DNA from: Thermosynechococcus sichuanensis E542
GTDB taxonomy: Bacteria > Cyanobacteriota > Cyanobacteriia > Thermosynechococcales > Thermosynechococcaceae
Length of the DNA stretch: 64,000 nucleotides
Direction: 5' to 3'
NCBI RefSeq assembly: GCF_003555505.1
Contig: NZ_CP032152.1
Coordinates: 434,001 to 498,000 of the forward strand
Shown here: positions 24,357 to 32,543 of the stretch, piece after piece
How the letters are laid out: every line of letters begins with the position of its first letter
Numbering within the stretch: the stretch's first letter is position 1
Notes under the pieces: model-generated
What the model was told of the DNA's origin: nothing
What the model saw: the letters and a program-made list of their open reading frames with translations, nothing else
Database searches by the model: none
Made by a program: the position numbers and the translations under genes

Positions 24357-26822
24357 CTAGCCTCTGCGCCGTTGCAGATAGGTGGCCGCGCCTATGTAAA
24401 TCAGGCTGTGGAGAATCAGCATTCCCCAGTTCAGCAGCAGATTACCCCAAGTGGGGGCATAGACAGGCGTTGGCTCAAAGGGCTGAGGCGGTGGTTCAAA
24501 GAGGCCAAAATCGAGGGGCGGCGGTACCATGCCATTCACGTCAATCAAGGCACCATAGGCACCCATTGTCCAACGGCCAATCGTCAGCCAAGAGAGCACC
24601 GTTGCAATTCCTGTGAGCTTAAAGAGGACGCCGGCAAAGATAATTTGCGGCAGGAGCAATGGCGGTAGAATCTTGCTCGCTTGATCACTATTACTCACGG
24701 CAGCGGAGATCAAAAGTCCTAGACAGAGACTGGCCACCAGCGTCAGGAAGGTGGTGATGCCAAACCCCAAAGGCCAAGGGAGGAGGGCACCCTTCGGCAG
24801 ACCAAAGGCTAGTAGCGCCACAAGGGTAATGAGCAGCATTTGTACCAAAGCCATTCCCTTGCCAAGGGTGAGTTTGGCTGCCATGTAGGCCCAGAGACTG
24901 AGATTGGCAAGGCGTTCGCGGCGGTAGATGGCTACCTCTGTAATCAAGGCTTGCGCCCAGCCGGAGAGTCCCACCCAAAGACAGGCACAGGTAAAGACAA
25001 AGAGAATGCGCAGGGTTTGAGCCGCTTGCAGCAGGCCGGGGGGATCTTGGGGCACAAAGGGGGAGCGATCAATAGCAAAGCGGGTGAGCAGCAGGGCAAT
25101 AGGGACGCTGATCAGATTCAAGACAAGGCTGAGACGATCGCGCCACAGGAGTTGCCACTGGCGTTGACACAATACCCGCCATTGATAGAGGTGAGGTGGG
25201 GCTGGCTGTTGGGGAGGGGGTTCGGCACTGGCACGGTTCTCGCCCCCCAGAACACTGGTGCTCTCATAGTGGTGCCCCATGCTGAGGTGGTTGGCAAGGT
25301 AGCGTTGATAGTCCGTGGATTGGCGAAATTTTTGACTCCATTCGGCACTATTTTCGGGGGTCAAGAGGGCATAGATTTCAGCCACGGAATTCAGGGGGCG
25401 ATCGCCCGTTGGACTAAAGAATTGCCGCGCCTGATCGGCGGGGCCAAAATAGCAAAGACGCCCGCCCGAACCAAGAACCAGCAGGCGATCGCACAAATGC
25501 ACATAACTGGTAGCATGGGTAACCAAGACAATCGTGCGTTCTTGATCCGCCAATTGCCGCAGCAACTGCATCAGCAAAAAGTCCAAGCCAGGATCCAGAC
25601 CGGAGGTGGGTTCATCAAGGAAAAAGAGCTTGGGGTTGGCCAATAGCTCAACGGCAATACTCACTCGCTTGCGCTGACCACCACTGAGACTGGCCACCAG
25701 TTGATGTTCAGTCCCTGTTAACTGCACCTGTTCCAGAACTCGCTGAATGGCTACTTTGCGGTTTTGGGCATCGGTATCCGCTGGTAAGCGCAGTTGCGCC
25801 GCATAGTTCAGGACTTCGGCCACTGTGAGGCGGGCATGGACAATATCATCTTGGGGCACATAACCAATTTGGTGACGGTAGGTGGCAAGATTGTGATGCA
25901 GATTGAGACCATTGAGTAGCACCTGTCCCGCCTGAAGGGGATCCAGCCCCATCAACACTTTTAAGAGGGTGGATTTCCCCGTACCACTGCCACCGACAAT
26001 ACCCACAAGCTGCTTTGGCTCCGCCACAAAGGAGACATCTTGTAAAAGGGGGCGATCGCCCGCTGGGGTTTTTACCCGTCGTTGCAATCCCCAAGCATCA
26101 ATGCGAATGTGACTGCCCTGATCCGTAATCTCTAGGGTTTCGTGGCGGTAGATCAGGACAAAAGGCCCAATGCGAATCTGATCACCATTGCGCAGCGTGT
26201 AGGGGTCTTTGAGGAGTTTGGCATTGACATAGGTGCCGTTGCTGCTGCCCAAATCTCGTAGGACGTAGAGGCCGGCACTAGTGCGATCAATACTGGCGTG
26301 GCGCAAAGACACCGTGGGTGCATCCAGTTGCCAATGCTGATAGCTGTTGCTCGCTGCGCGCCCTAACGTCAGCGGCCATTCCTTGAGGGTTTTCAGGACA
26401 AGGCGGCGCTGCTGTGGCAAGGGCGGGGGACTGGCCGTGCCCGGAAACTGGAGCTGCACCAGCAATTGCACTTTGTTTTTCGGGTCTTGGCCAATTTCGA
26501 GGCGCAGCGTTTCCCCAAGGGCAAAGCCCTCGTCAATGCCGATGCGGCGTTGGTTGTAGAACGTGCCATTGGTACTGCGGCGTTGATAGCCATCCCCATC
26601 CCAGAGATAGTAGGTTGCCCCCTCTTGCTTAAACACAGCATGGCGGCTGGAAATCACTGACCACAGGGGATCATCGGGCACCACTAAATCTGCCCACTGG
26701 TGATCGCGCCCCAGACGATGCTCCGGTTGTGTCAGGGAGTAGGTTAGCGTTTTCCCCTGACTTTCGAGGGTGAGGGTAACGGTGGGGAGATCAACAACCG
26801 TTTTTGGCGGGGGCGATCGCAT
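24357..26822 (-). CDS. FHA-FHA-ABC transporter (ABCG type, ATPase-permease fusion)
   Basis: The product is 821 residues. FHA domain 1 (about 35-110: HRLGRDHQWADLVVP, ISSRHAVF, STNGTFYNQR) and FHA domain 2 (about 150-225: VSLRHASIDR, LGSSNGTYVN) are followed by an ABC ATPase with Walker A GIVGGSGTGKSTLLKVL (near 276), signature SLSGGQRKRVSIA and Walker B LFFLDEPTSGLDPG. A C-terminal ABC2-type membrane domain has about six helices (about 570-821). This is the half-transporter layout of ABCG proteins, with phosphothreonine-reading FHA domains at the front, so transport is probably tied to Ser/Thr phosphorylation. The substrate is unknown. The window also encodes two Ser/Thr kinases and a PP2C. 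Confidence 0.92.
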   Translation of the reverse strand: MRSPPPKTVVDLPTVTLTLESQGKTLTYSLTQPEHRLGRDHQWADLVVPDDPLWSVISSRHAVFKQEGATYYLWDGDGYQRRSTNGTFYNQRRIGIDEGFALGETLRLEIGQDPKNKVQLLVQLQFPGTASPPPLPQQRRLVLKTLKEWPLTLGRAASNSYQHWQLDAPTVSLRHASIDRTSAGLYVLRDLGSSNGTYVNAKLLKDPYTLRNGDQIRIGPFVLIYRHETLEITDQGSHIRIDAWGLQRRVKTPAGDRPLLQDVSFVAEPKQLVGIVGGSGTGKSTLLKVLMGLDPLQAGQVLLNGLNLHHNLATYRHQIGYVPQDDIVHARLTVAEVLNYAAQLRLPADTDAQNRKVAIQRVLEQVQLTGTEHQLVASLSGGQRKRVSIAVELLANPKLFFLDEPTSGLDPGLDFLLMQLLRQLADQERTIVLVTHATSYVHLCDRLLVLGSGGRLCYFGPADQARQFFSPTGDRPLNSVAEIYALLTPENSAEWSQKFRQSTDYQRYLANHLSMGHHYESTSVLGGENRASAEPPPQQPAPPHLYQWRVLCQRQWQLLWRDRLSLVLNLISVPIALLLTRFAIDRSPFVPQDPPGLLQAAQTLRILFVFTCACLWVGLSGWAQALITEVAIYRRERLANLSLWAYMAAKLTLGKGMALVQMLLITLVALLAFGLPKGALLPWPLGFGITTFLTLVASLCLGLLISAAVSNSDQASKILPPLLLPQIIFAGVLFKLTGIATVLSWLTIGRWTMGAYGALIDVNGMVPPPLDFGLFEPPPQPFEPTPVYAPTWGNLLLNWGMLILHSLIYIGAATYLQRRRG

Positions 26823-26852
26823 AGGATTTCATCACAATTGGGTTCAGTGTCT

Positions 26853-27713
26853 TTAATTCACCGTTACCCAAAAGGGAGCGGTAACAATTTGCTCCCCTCG
26901 TTGGAACTGTGCCCAGAGCTTGTAGCGTCCGGGGGTCGGAAACTGGGTCATAAAACGAACCGTTTCCTTGGGTTGACGATCCACAGCATGGGCATGGAGA
27001 TAATCAACGGGTTTGAGGGGAGTCGTCTCCCGTAAAATCACTAGATGCCCTGCTTCACCGAGGTAGGGGCGGAGATCCGTAACGGCTTGCTGGGTGGCAG
27101 CATCCCGTAGTCGAAATGCCACTTCTACGGCTGAACCAGCTTTGAGGGGTTGAGGGAGTTTTAGTTCAACTGTCGTTGTGCCAATCACTTGGGTGGTTTG
27201 GGCAGTGGGGGCAGGGGGAGACGGCGCTGCGCCTTGAGCTGCGATTGGGATCATCGCCACCGTTTCGTTAGCACCAGTGGGTTTGTAATCAGCAATGAGG
27301 GTGTAGCCGCCTCCTTGGGGCAATGTGGTTGTGACTTGAAACTGACCGTCACCCAGATAGCGGGGATGCAGGTGCTGAAACACTTGAAAATCATCACTGA
27401 CAATGATCAGGTGCATTAGCTCCTCTTGAAAACGCTCAAACTGCGTCACTGCCTCGCCACTGTGGCTGCGAATCGCCAGCGTAAAGGTGGTTGCTTGTTG
27501 AGGAGGCGGTGTGGGCGCATTCACCAGTTCCGCATGGGTGTTTGGCGCACCTCCACTGTGATGCTGAGTCGCGGTGGAACTGTGATGGTCATGGTGGGGA
27601 TGATGGGGAGTGGCAACTTGTTTTTGCTGCATTGTAGCGACGATAGCGATCGCTCCCCCAAACAGGAGTGCAAGTCCTACCACGACTGGTTGCATAAAAG
27701 GCAGTTTGGCCAT
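26853..27713 (-). CDS. Membrane-anchored protein with His-rich segment
   Basis: The product is 286 residues. It has a single N-terminal hydrophobic helix (VVVGLALLFGGAIAIVATM), then a His cluster (HHPHHDHHSS, TQHHSGG) and two beta-sandwich-like parts: one with HLIIVSDDFQVFQHLHPRYL and GGGYTLIADYKP, the other with EAGHLVILRETTPLKPVDYL and FPTPGRYKLWAQFQRG. It looks like periplasmic metal-binding proteins seen near copper genes, with several conserved His, but no named family is certain. It lies 30 nt upstream of the FHA-ABC transporter on the same strand and may be co-transcribed. Metal binding is inferred from composition only. Confidence 0.6.
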   Translation of the reverse strand: MAKLPFMQPVVVGLALLFGGAIAIVATMQQKQVATPHHPHHDHHSSTATQHHSGGAPNTHAELVNAPTPPPQQATTFTLAIRSHSGEAVTQFERFQEELMHLIIVSDDFQVFQHLHPRYLGDGQFQVTTTLPQGGGYTLIADYKPTGANETVAMIPIAAQGAAPSPPAPTAQTTQVIGTTTVELKLPQPLKAGSAVEVAFRLRDAATQQAVTDLRPYLGEAGHLVILRETTPLKPVDYLHAHAVDRQPKETVRFMTQFPTPGRYKLWAQFQRGEQIVTAPFWVTVN

Positions 27714-27782
27714 GCTTGGGTTGCTCCATTAGTGGGTTATAAGGACACCAGTATTAGCTTGAACTGTCCTCGCATCCTTTCT

Positions 27783-28295
27783 CTAAAATATGCTGGATTG
27801 AGTTTTTATTCGCTGGCAAAACTGAGCAGCAGTTTCAATCAGGACAGGAACAAACTCGTGGGCAGCTTGCAAACTAGTGGCTAAAACGGCTGCATCTCGA
27901 AGGTAATCGTGAGCCATTGGATTGCGCAGTTGCCGCATTGTAAGCCAAACCTCTGCATCGGGCACAAGGCCAAGCCGTTCAGCATGGTCAAGGTTTTCCA
28001 AAAAAGTTGCCACTGGTTTGCCAAAGGCACTCAGATAGGCGGGCAAGAGCTTGCTCCTTAGGGTATCCTGAAGGCAGCCAAAGCGTGTCAGAAACGCATC
28101 CACACGCTCTGCAAGATCAATGTCTGCCTCCAATTGTGCTGCCCGTCCTGCCGTAAAGGGTTCCTGAAAGAGGCGCTGATCCGTCACCTGTAGGTGTGCC
28201 ACTTCTCGCTCCACCAATTCACAAAGCGAATGTAGCCGTTTCTGAAGTTGCAGACTTATAGCTATTCCAATAAAGGATGAGAGATTATGCAGCAT
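27783..28295 (-). CDS. HEPN-domain (HepT-like) protein, 5' end altered by IS scar
   Basis: The open frame is 170 codons. From about residue 17 on it reads as an all-alpha HEPN/HepT-like protein: FTAGRAAQLEADIDLAERVD, RFGCLQDTLRSKLLPAYL, ENLDHAERLGLVP and MRQLRNPMAHDYLRD. RNPMAH fits the HEPN RNase motif R-x4-H. HepT toxins normally pair with an MNT nucleotidyltransferase; none is next to it. The first about 13 codons are read from an IS630 right end (28256-28320), so the native start and any upstream partner appear to have been removed. It may be a pseudogene or a still-expressed fusion. Confidence 0.55.
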   Translation of the reverse strand: MLHNLSSFIGIAISLQLQKRLHSLCELVEREVAHLQVTDQRLFQEPFTAGRAAQLEADIDLAERVDAFLTRFGCLQDTLRSKLLPAYLSAFGKPVATFLENLDHAERLGLVPDAEVWLTMRQLRNPMAHDYLRDAAVLATSLQAAHEFVPVLIETAAQFCQRIKTQSSIF

Positions 28296-28320
28296 AGTAG
28301 TTGCGGATCGCGCGAACGGT
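28256..28320 (-). mobile_element. Solo IS630 right-end scar
   Basis: About 65 bases repeat the end of the 12.4-13.0 kb IS630 copy in inverse orientation: both read TATAGCTATTCCAAT, then a diverged stretch, then CAGCA.A.TA.TTGCG.ATC. On the minus strand the scar still encodes the last transposase codons, NTVRAIRNYYAA and a stop, aligning with VIRNYCAG of the other copy. Nothing else of the element remains here. It separates thyX from the HEPN frame. Confidence 0.7.
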
Positions 28321-28369
28321 GTTCCCCTTGCACTAGCCTAGAAAAGGCAGAGATTCAGAAGAGACAAAG

Positions 28370-29185
28370 ATGCAAGACGGGCGTGTAATTGCCGATTCAA
28401 TTTCACCAGCAGGGGTGCGCTTGGTAACGCTGCAACTGACATATCCGCGTTTTATCCACAGTGAATTCCTCACCCATCGCGTGTTTTCCCGTAATTCCGC
28501 CAGTTCGCGGGCAGTGCCAGTCACAAAGATGATGGCGCAGGTGGAGGAGGATCCGGTCATTCCTTACCATTGGGGGCAAAATCAGCGCGGCATGCAGGCG
28601 CGCCAAGAAAGTGAACATAAAGAGGCGGCAAAGGAAATTTGGTTGAAAACTCGCCTAGCGGTTCTTGAGGGGGCACGCCAACTCCATGAACTAGGCATTC
28701 ACAAGCAGGTGGTGAACCGTATGCTGGAGCCGTGGATGTGGATGCAAACGGTGGTGAGTAGCACGGAGTGGGAAAACTTTTTGCGCCTGCGCAACCACCC
28801 CGATGCTCAGCCCGAAATGCAAGCCTTGGCGAAGCTGATTCAGCATCTGCTGGAAACTCACGAACCGACACCCGTGGCTGTGGGGGATTGGCACCTTCCC
28901 TATATTGACGCCCATGAACGGGAACAATACAGTTTGGAGGAATGTAAGTATATGGCTGTGGCACGTTGTGCCCGAGTGTCCTACTATCTGCGGGATGGTC
29001 AACGCAGTGACCCCGCCTCTGATCTGGCACTGTATCAACGCTTGGCGGGGGCAGAACCAAAGCACCTGTCTCCCTTAGAACATGTGGCTGAATGTATGGG
29101 CGATCGCCAGCCCTATGCGAATTTTGTCGGTTGGCGACAACTGCGTTACTTTGAGGAGAGAAAATCAGCAAATCCTCGCCAATGA
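28370..29185 (+). CDS. thyX: FAD-dependent thymidylate synthase ThyX
   Basis: This 271-residue flavin-dependent enzyme methylates dUMP to dTMP. It is recognised by THRVFSRNSASSRAVPV near residue 35-50, which matches the ThyX motif (xHRx2SxNx2SxR) except that the first Arg of the usual RHR is Thr, and by NRMLEPWMWMQTVVSSTEWENF. It is somewhat longer than many ThyX (about 210-250). No thyA is in the window. It starts at ATG 28370, 50 nt from the IS scar. Transfer from a phage or other bacterium would fit the divergent motif, but base composition is not visibly different. Confidence 0.88.
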   Translation: MQDGRVIADSISPAGVRLVTLQLTYPRFIHSEFLTHRVFSRNSASSRAVPVTKMMAQVEEDPVIPYHWGQNQRGMQARQESEHKEAAKEIWLKTRLAVLEGARQLHELGIHKQVVNRMLEPWMWMQTVVSSTEWENFLRLRNHPDAQPEMQALAKLIQHLLETHEPTPVAVGDWHLPYIDAHEREQYSLEECKYMAVARCARVSYYLRDGQRSDPASDLALYQRLAGAEPKHLSPLEHVAECMGDRQPYANFVGWRQLRYFEERKSANPRQ

Positions 29186-29249
29186 TCCGCGATACACTGA
29201 GTAGCAGAAGCCACCCTTGACTCCGTTCACTACAGCGAGGAGCACAACC

Positions 29250-29384
29250 ATGGATGCTGTCATTAACGTGAAGCCAATTCTACTAGCCCTTACGCCGCTG
29301 TTTATTTTGCTGTGTTTGGTCTTTGGCACCCGCAATGGTTTCTACGACACCGATAATTACCACGGTAACGGCTCTGCTCACTAA
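29250..29384 (+). CDS. ndhP: Small NDH-1 subunit, NdhP-like
   Basis: This 44-residue peptide was found by reading the gap between thyX and the MBL gene: MDAVINVKPILLALTPLFIL, then LCLVFGTRNGFYDTDNYHGN and GSAH. It has one transmembrane helix and a polar C-terminus. The size and tail fit my memory of the NdhP subunit of the cyanobacterial photosynthetic NDH-1 complex (cyclic electron flow), though NdhQ or another small thylakoid subunit cannot be excluded. A GAGGAG ribosome-binding site stands 6 nt before the ATG, and a TTGACT -35-like hexamer lies about 35 nt upstream. Confidence 0.7.
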   Translation: MDAVINVKPILLALTPLFILLCLVFGTRNGFYDTDNYHGNGSAH

Positions 29385-29416
29385 AACTGACGAAGGAGGG
29401 TGACTGATCGCCATTC

Positions 29417-31039
29417 ATGATCGAGTGCCTCAACTATGGGGTGGGTCACGCCGATGAGGGGGTGTGCATTGGCTTAGGAATTGGCACCTATCGGATTTTG
29501 CTGGACTGTGGGGTGCCGTCCCTTGATGTTTTGCCCCTGGATGAAATTGAACAGCATCCCTTTGACCTAGTGCTCTGTAGCCATGCCCACGCGGATCATG
29601 CCCAGAGTCTGTTGGCACTCCATCGCCGCTTTCCCCACATTCCCATCTATGCCAGTGAGGTGACAACGCAGCTTTTGCCCCTCAATTGGCCGGATGAAAC
29701 GGTACCCCCTTTTTGCCGCGCCTTGCCTTGGCGATCGCCCGTTGAGTTTGGGGATGGCCTGACGGCCGAACTCTTTCCTGCGGGACATTTACCGGGAGCC
29801 GCTGTTTTTGCCCTTACCTACCAAGACCCCAACACAGAGCAACCGCCCCTGAGCGTCGTCTATACCGGGGATTTTTTCCTGTCCCATACTCGCTTTACGG
29901 AAGGACTGCCCCTTGCGGAGCTGCGGGGATTGCAGCCGGATGTGCTGATCATTGAGGCAAGCCTAGGTACGGCGCGTCATCCCCACCGCCGTCAACAGGA
30001 AAACCAACTGGCAGAACGCATCCGCACGGCGGTGGATCAAGGCTACAATGTGCTACTGCCGCTGCCGCCCCTCGGTACCGCTCAAGAAATTCTCATCCTG
30101 CTGCGCAGTCATCATCTTTTTACGGGACAGCCGATTCAAATTTGGGTCACGCCAGCGATCGCTCGCGGCTGTGATGCCTACCTCACGGTTTTGCCCCATT
30201 TACCCACGGCCATTCAAAATTTTGCCCAACACCAGTCTCTCTTTTGGGATCAGCGGGTCAAACCCCAAGTGCAGCCCTTGCGCAGTTTGGCGCAAATTCG
30301 AGGCGAAGCCCCCACCATTGTCCTTGTGGAGGAGGATCAAGACCTGCGTCCCTACGTGGCTCAGGGGAGACGGCCTTGGCTGGTGCTCTATCCGCGTCTG
30401 CGCTATGGTCAGCCCTTTCGGGGCATAGACCCTGACTTGGCCAGATTACCCAATGTGGAAGTGGATACGTTTTTACTCTCCCTCCATGCCGATGGCCCTG
30501 CGACGACGCAACTGATTCACAATATTCGCCCACAGCATGTGGTGCTGATCCACGGCGACCCCAACTACCTTGCCGATTTAGCCAGCCTGAATGAATTGAG
30601 CAACCGCTACCATCTGCACACCCCCACCAGTGGCTCGACGATTCAATTTCCCATTGGCCAACTGACGCTTTCGACGCCAAGTTCATTGGTGCAACTGGCC
30701 TATGAGGGGGAGGTGAGTGAGTGGAACGATGAAGCGATGATTCGCCTACCCGCGTCTATTACCACGGATCCGCGTTGGCGACGGTTGGCGGATACCGGTT
30801 TTGTCCTTGCCTCATGGCAGGGAGAGCAACTGCTGATTCGCGGTATGACCCCCAAGGAAGTGCTGGGTGGAGCATCGGTTCCGATCGCCCCCGATCAGGA
30901 GAGCTGTTTTAATTGCCAGTTTTATCGGGGTCAGCGCTGCTGGAATGAGGCTTCTGCGCTCTACAACTTCAAAGTGGCACCGGAGGGCTATTGTCCAGCT
31001 TTTGAGCGGGCAGAAACACAACCGGAACCGGAAAGCTAG
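29417..31039 (+). CDS. MBL-fold hydrolase (COG1236-like) with C-terminal Cys cluster
   Basis: The protein is 540 residues. The N-terminal metallo-beta-lactamase domain has the metal motif CSHAHADHAQSL (HxHxDH) near residue 55, AELFPAGHLPGAAVF and VVYTGDFFL. The middle part follows the beta-CASP style of RNase J/CPSF-like enzymes (VVLIHGDPNYLADLASLNEL). The C-terminus has CFNCQFYRGQRCWNEASA, then YCPAFE, a four-Cys pattern (C-x2-C-x6-C then C) that could hold zinc or an iron-sulfur cluster. Nuclease activity is plausible but not shown. Its stop interlocks with the convergent unknown gene at 31036-31039. Confidence 0.75.
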   Translation: MIECLNYGVGHADEGVCIGLGIGTYRILLDCGVPSLDVLPLDEIEQHPFDLVLCSHAHADHAQSLLALHRRFPHIPIYASEVTTQLLPLNWPDETVPPFCRALPWRSPVEFGDGLTAELFPAGHLPGAAVFALTYQDPNTEQPPLSVVYTGDFFLSHTRFTEGLPLAELRGLQPDVLIIEASLGTARHPHRRQQENQLAERIRTAVDQGYNVLLPLPPLGTAQEILILLRSHHLFTGQPIQIWVTPAIARGCDAYLTVLPHLPTAIQNFAQHQSLFWDQRVKPQVQPLRSLAQIRGEAPTIVLVEEDQDLRPYVAQGRRPWLVLYPRLRYGQPFRGIDPDLARLPNVEVDTFLLSLHADGPATTQLIHNIRPQHVVLIHGDPNYLADLASLNELSNRYHLHTPTSGSTIQFPIGQLTLSTPSSLVQLAYEGEVSEWNDEAMIRLPASITTDPRWRRLADTGFVLASWQGEQLLIRGMTPKEVLGGASVPIAPDQESCFNCQFYRGQRCWNEASALYNFKVAPEGYCPAFERAETQPEPES

Positions 31040-32469
31040 GCCACTTGGAGCTGCCGCCGCAGGGTCACCGTCGGACTTTCCGCGCCTGTTTTGGGGTCAA
31101 TAGCGATCGCCATGAGAGCAATGGAACGCACGCTGGCGGGCACGTCAATGTGAAGCACGGTTTGCCAGTAATCCCCATAGCGATAAAAATCAAACTCCAC
31201 CAGCCAGCGGGGACCAGCAATTAACTCTCCGGTTTCGCCATTGGTGATCCACACTTTGACGGAGCAGCCCCGTTGTGTTGCGGGCAAATTCACCTTGAGG
31301 TGCAGCGGCGATACCAGTGGTTCAGGGGCTACAATCAACTGCGGTGGACTTAATAGATACGTCGCTTCAGGGCTGAGGGGCGTCGGCTCGACTGACGATC
31401 TGTCCACAGGGGGAGCTAACTCAGCTAACCGTTGCAATCGCGACCAAAATCGCTCTTGGCGATCGATGGGCAACTCCCGAGGCGGCGGTACAGTAACGGC
31501 AGAGAGGGGCTGGCAAAAGCTAGGCAAATCCACGACAACAGGAGCTTTTACGGGCTTCAGTTGGGGCGGTAGGGAAAAGCCACTCACCGGCACCGGTTCG
31601 AGGGCAATATCTCCTAAGACTGGCAACTGCGGGCCATGGGTTGTTTCCCTTGTTGGCGAGACTGGTTCAGGGGCAGGGGGTGGCGCAGCGACAACAGGAA
31701 TCTCCGGTGCCGGTAACACCGTGACCATAAAGGCTTGGACTTGGCGGAGATCACTCTGCTCTAGGGGTTCCTTGGGCAGGAGGCGGGCTTCTCCCACCAT
31801 GACTGGATAATCGGCTAAGGGCGTGAGCGTACAGTGAAACCCCCATTTCCCCTCGCGGGCGATCGCTGGCACTGCGTGCTCCTGTACCACATCGCGGCTG
31901 ACGGGATTGCGCAAACGAATCACCACCGTACCCGGAACGGCAACTGCACCCTCTAAAACCAACGTTTCATCGGCAAAGATCGTATAGGCACTTTGGGGCA
32001 GCTCAATCAGCGTCCTGGGCAGCTCAGCAGGGGAGGGGTCTTGCGGCTTAGGGGGGTCGGCAGCTTTCACTGGCTGCTCTGGAACCGCAGGACAGGTTTC
32101 TGGTGCCGGCAAATCCCACTCTTCGCTTTGGGCAAGGACATCAAGGGCGATCGCAAACACCTCTGAGTCGAGCACCCCCTCTTGTGCCACACGGCATTGA
32201 AATTCCCAACGTCCCGGCTGCAAATAGGTAAAGGGCAAAATGCCCATCAGTCCCGTCGAACTGCTGCGGTGGGTGCGGCGCTGATAGCGCTGCTTAGGTA
32301 CCCCCTGATCATCGTAAAGATGGGTAATTTGCACTTCCACCGAGGTTTCGGCAACGGGACAGCGCGCCATCAAGCGGTAACTGCCCTCCAACACTTCCGC
32401 CGAGGGTGGCTCTAGGGGCAACCAAGCGCGATCGCCCTCTCTTTGCAGTAAAAACTCCCATCCGCCCAT
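31036..32469 (-). CDS. Cyanobacterial multi-domain beta-sandwich protein, function unknown
   Basis: The protein is 477 residues with no signal peptide or membrane segment. Three segments look like beta-sandwich modules: about 1-115 (GRWEFQCRVAQEGVLDSEVF), about 155-245 (LVLEGAVAVPGTVVIRLRNP, GKWGFHCTLTPLADYPV) and about 375-477 (LHLKVNLPATQRGCSVKVWI, RYGDYWQTVLHIDVPASVRS), joined by Pro-rich linkers (VVAAPPPAPEPVSPTRE). It is likely a cytoplasmic structural or binding protein. I do not recognise a named family. Upstream, about 75 nt separate it from the PP2C gene on the same strand. Confidence 0.6.
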   Translation of the reverse strand: MGGWEFLLQREGDRAWLPLEPPSAEVLEGSYRLMARCPVAETSVEVQITHLYDDQGVPKQRYQRRTHRSSSTGLMGILPFTYLQPGRWEFQCRVAQEGVLDSEVFAIALDVLAQSEEWDLPAPETCPAVPEQPVKAADPPKPQDPSPAELPRTLIELPQSAYTIFADETLVLEGAVAVPGTVVIRLRNPVSRDVVQEHAVPAIAREGKWGFHCTLTPLADYPVMVGEARLLPKEPLEQSDLRQVQAFMVTVLPAPEIPVVAAPPPAPEPVSPTRETTHGPQLPVLGDIALEPVPVSGFSLPPQLKPVKAPVVVDLPSFCQPLSAVTVPPPRELPIDRQERFWSRLQRLAELAPPVDRSSVEPTPLSPEATYLLSPPQLIVAPEPLVSPLHLKVNLPATQRGCSVKVWITNGETGELIAGPRWLVEFDFYRYGDYWQTVLHIDVPASVRSIALMAIAIDPKTGAESPTVTLRRQLQVA

Positions 32470-32543
32470 AGCTCATTTTCACTCTGCCACTGCTTAAGGA
32501 TATTGCCCAGAAAGGGTCACATTATGCAATCTCAGATGCAAAG

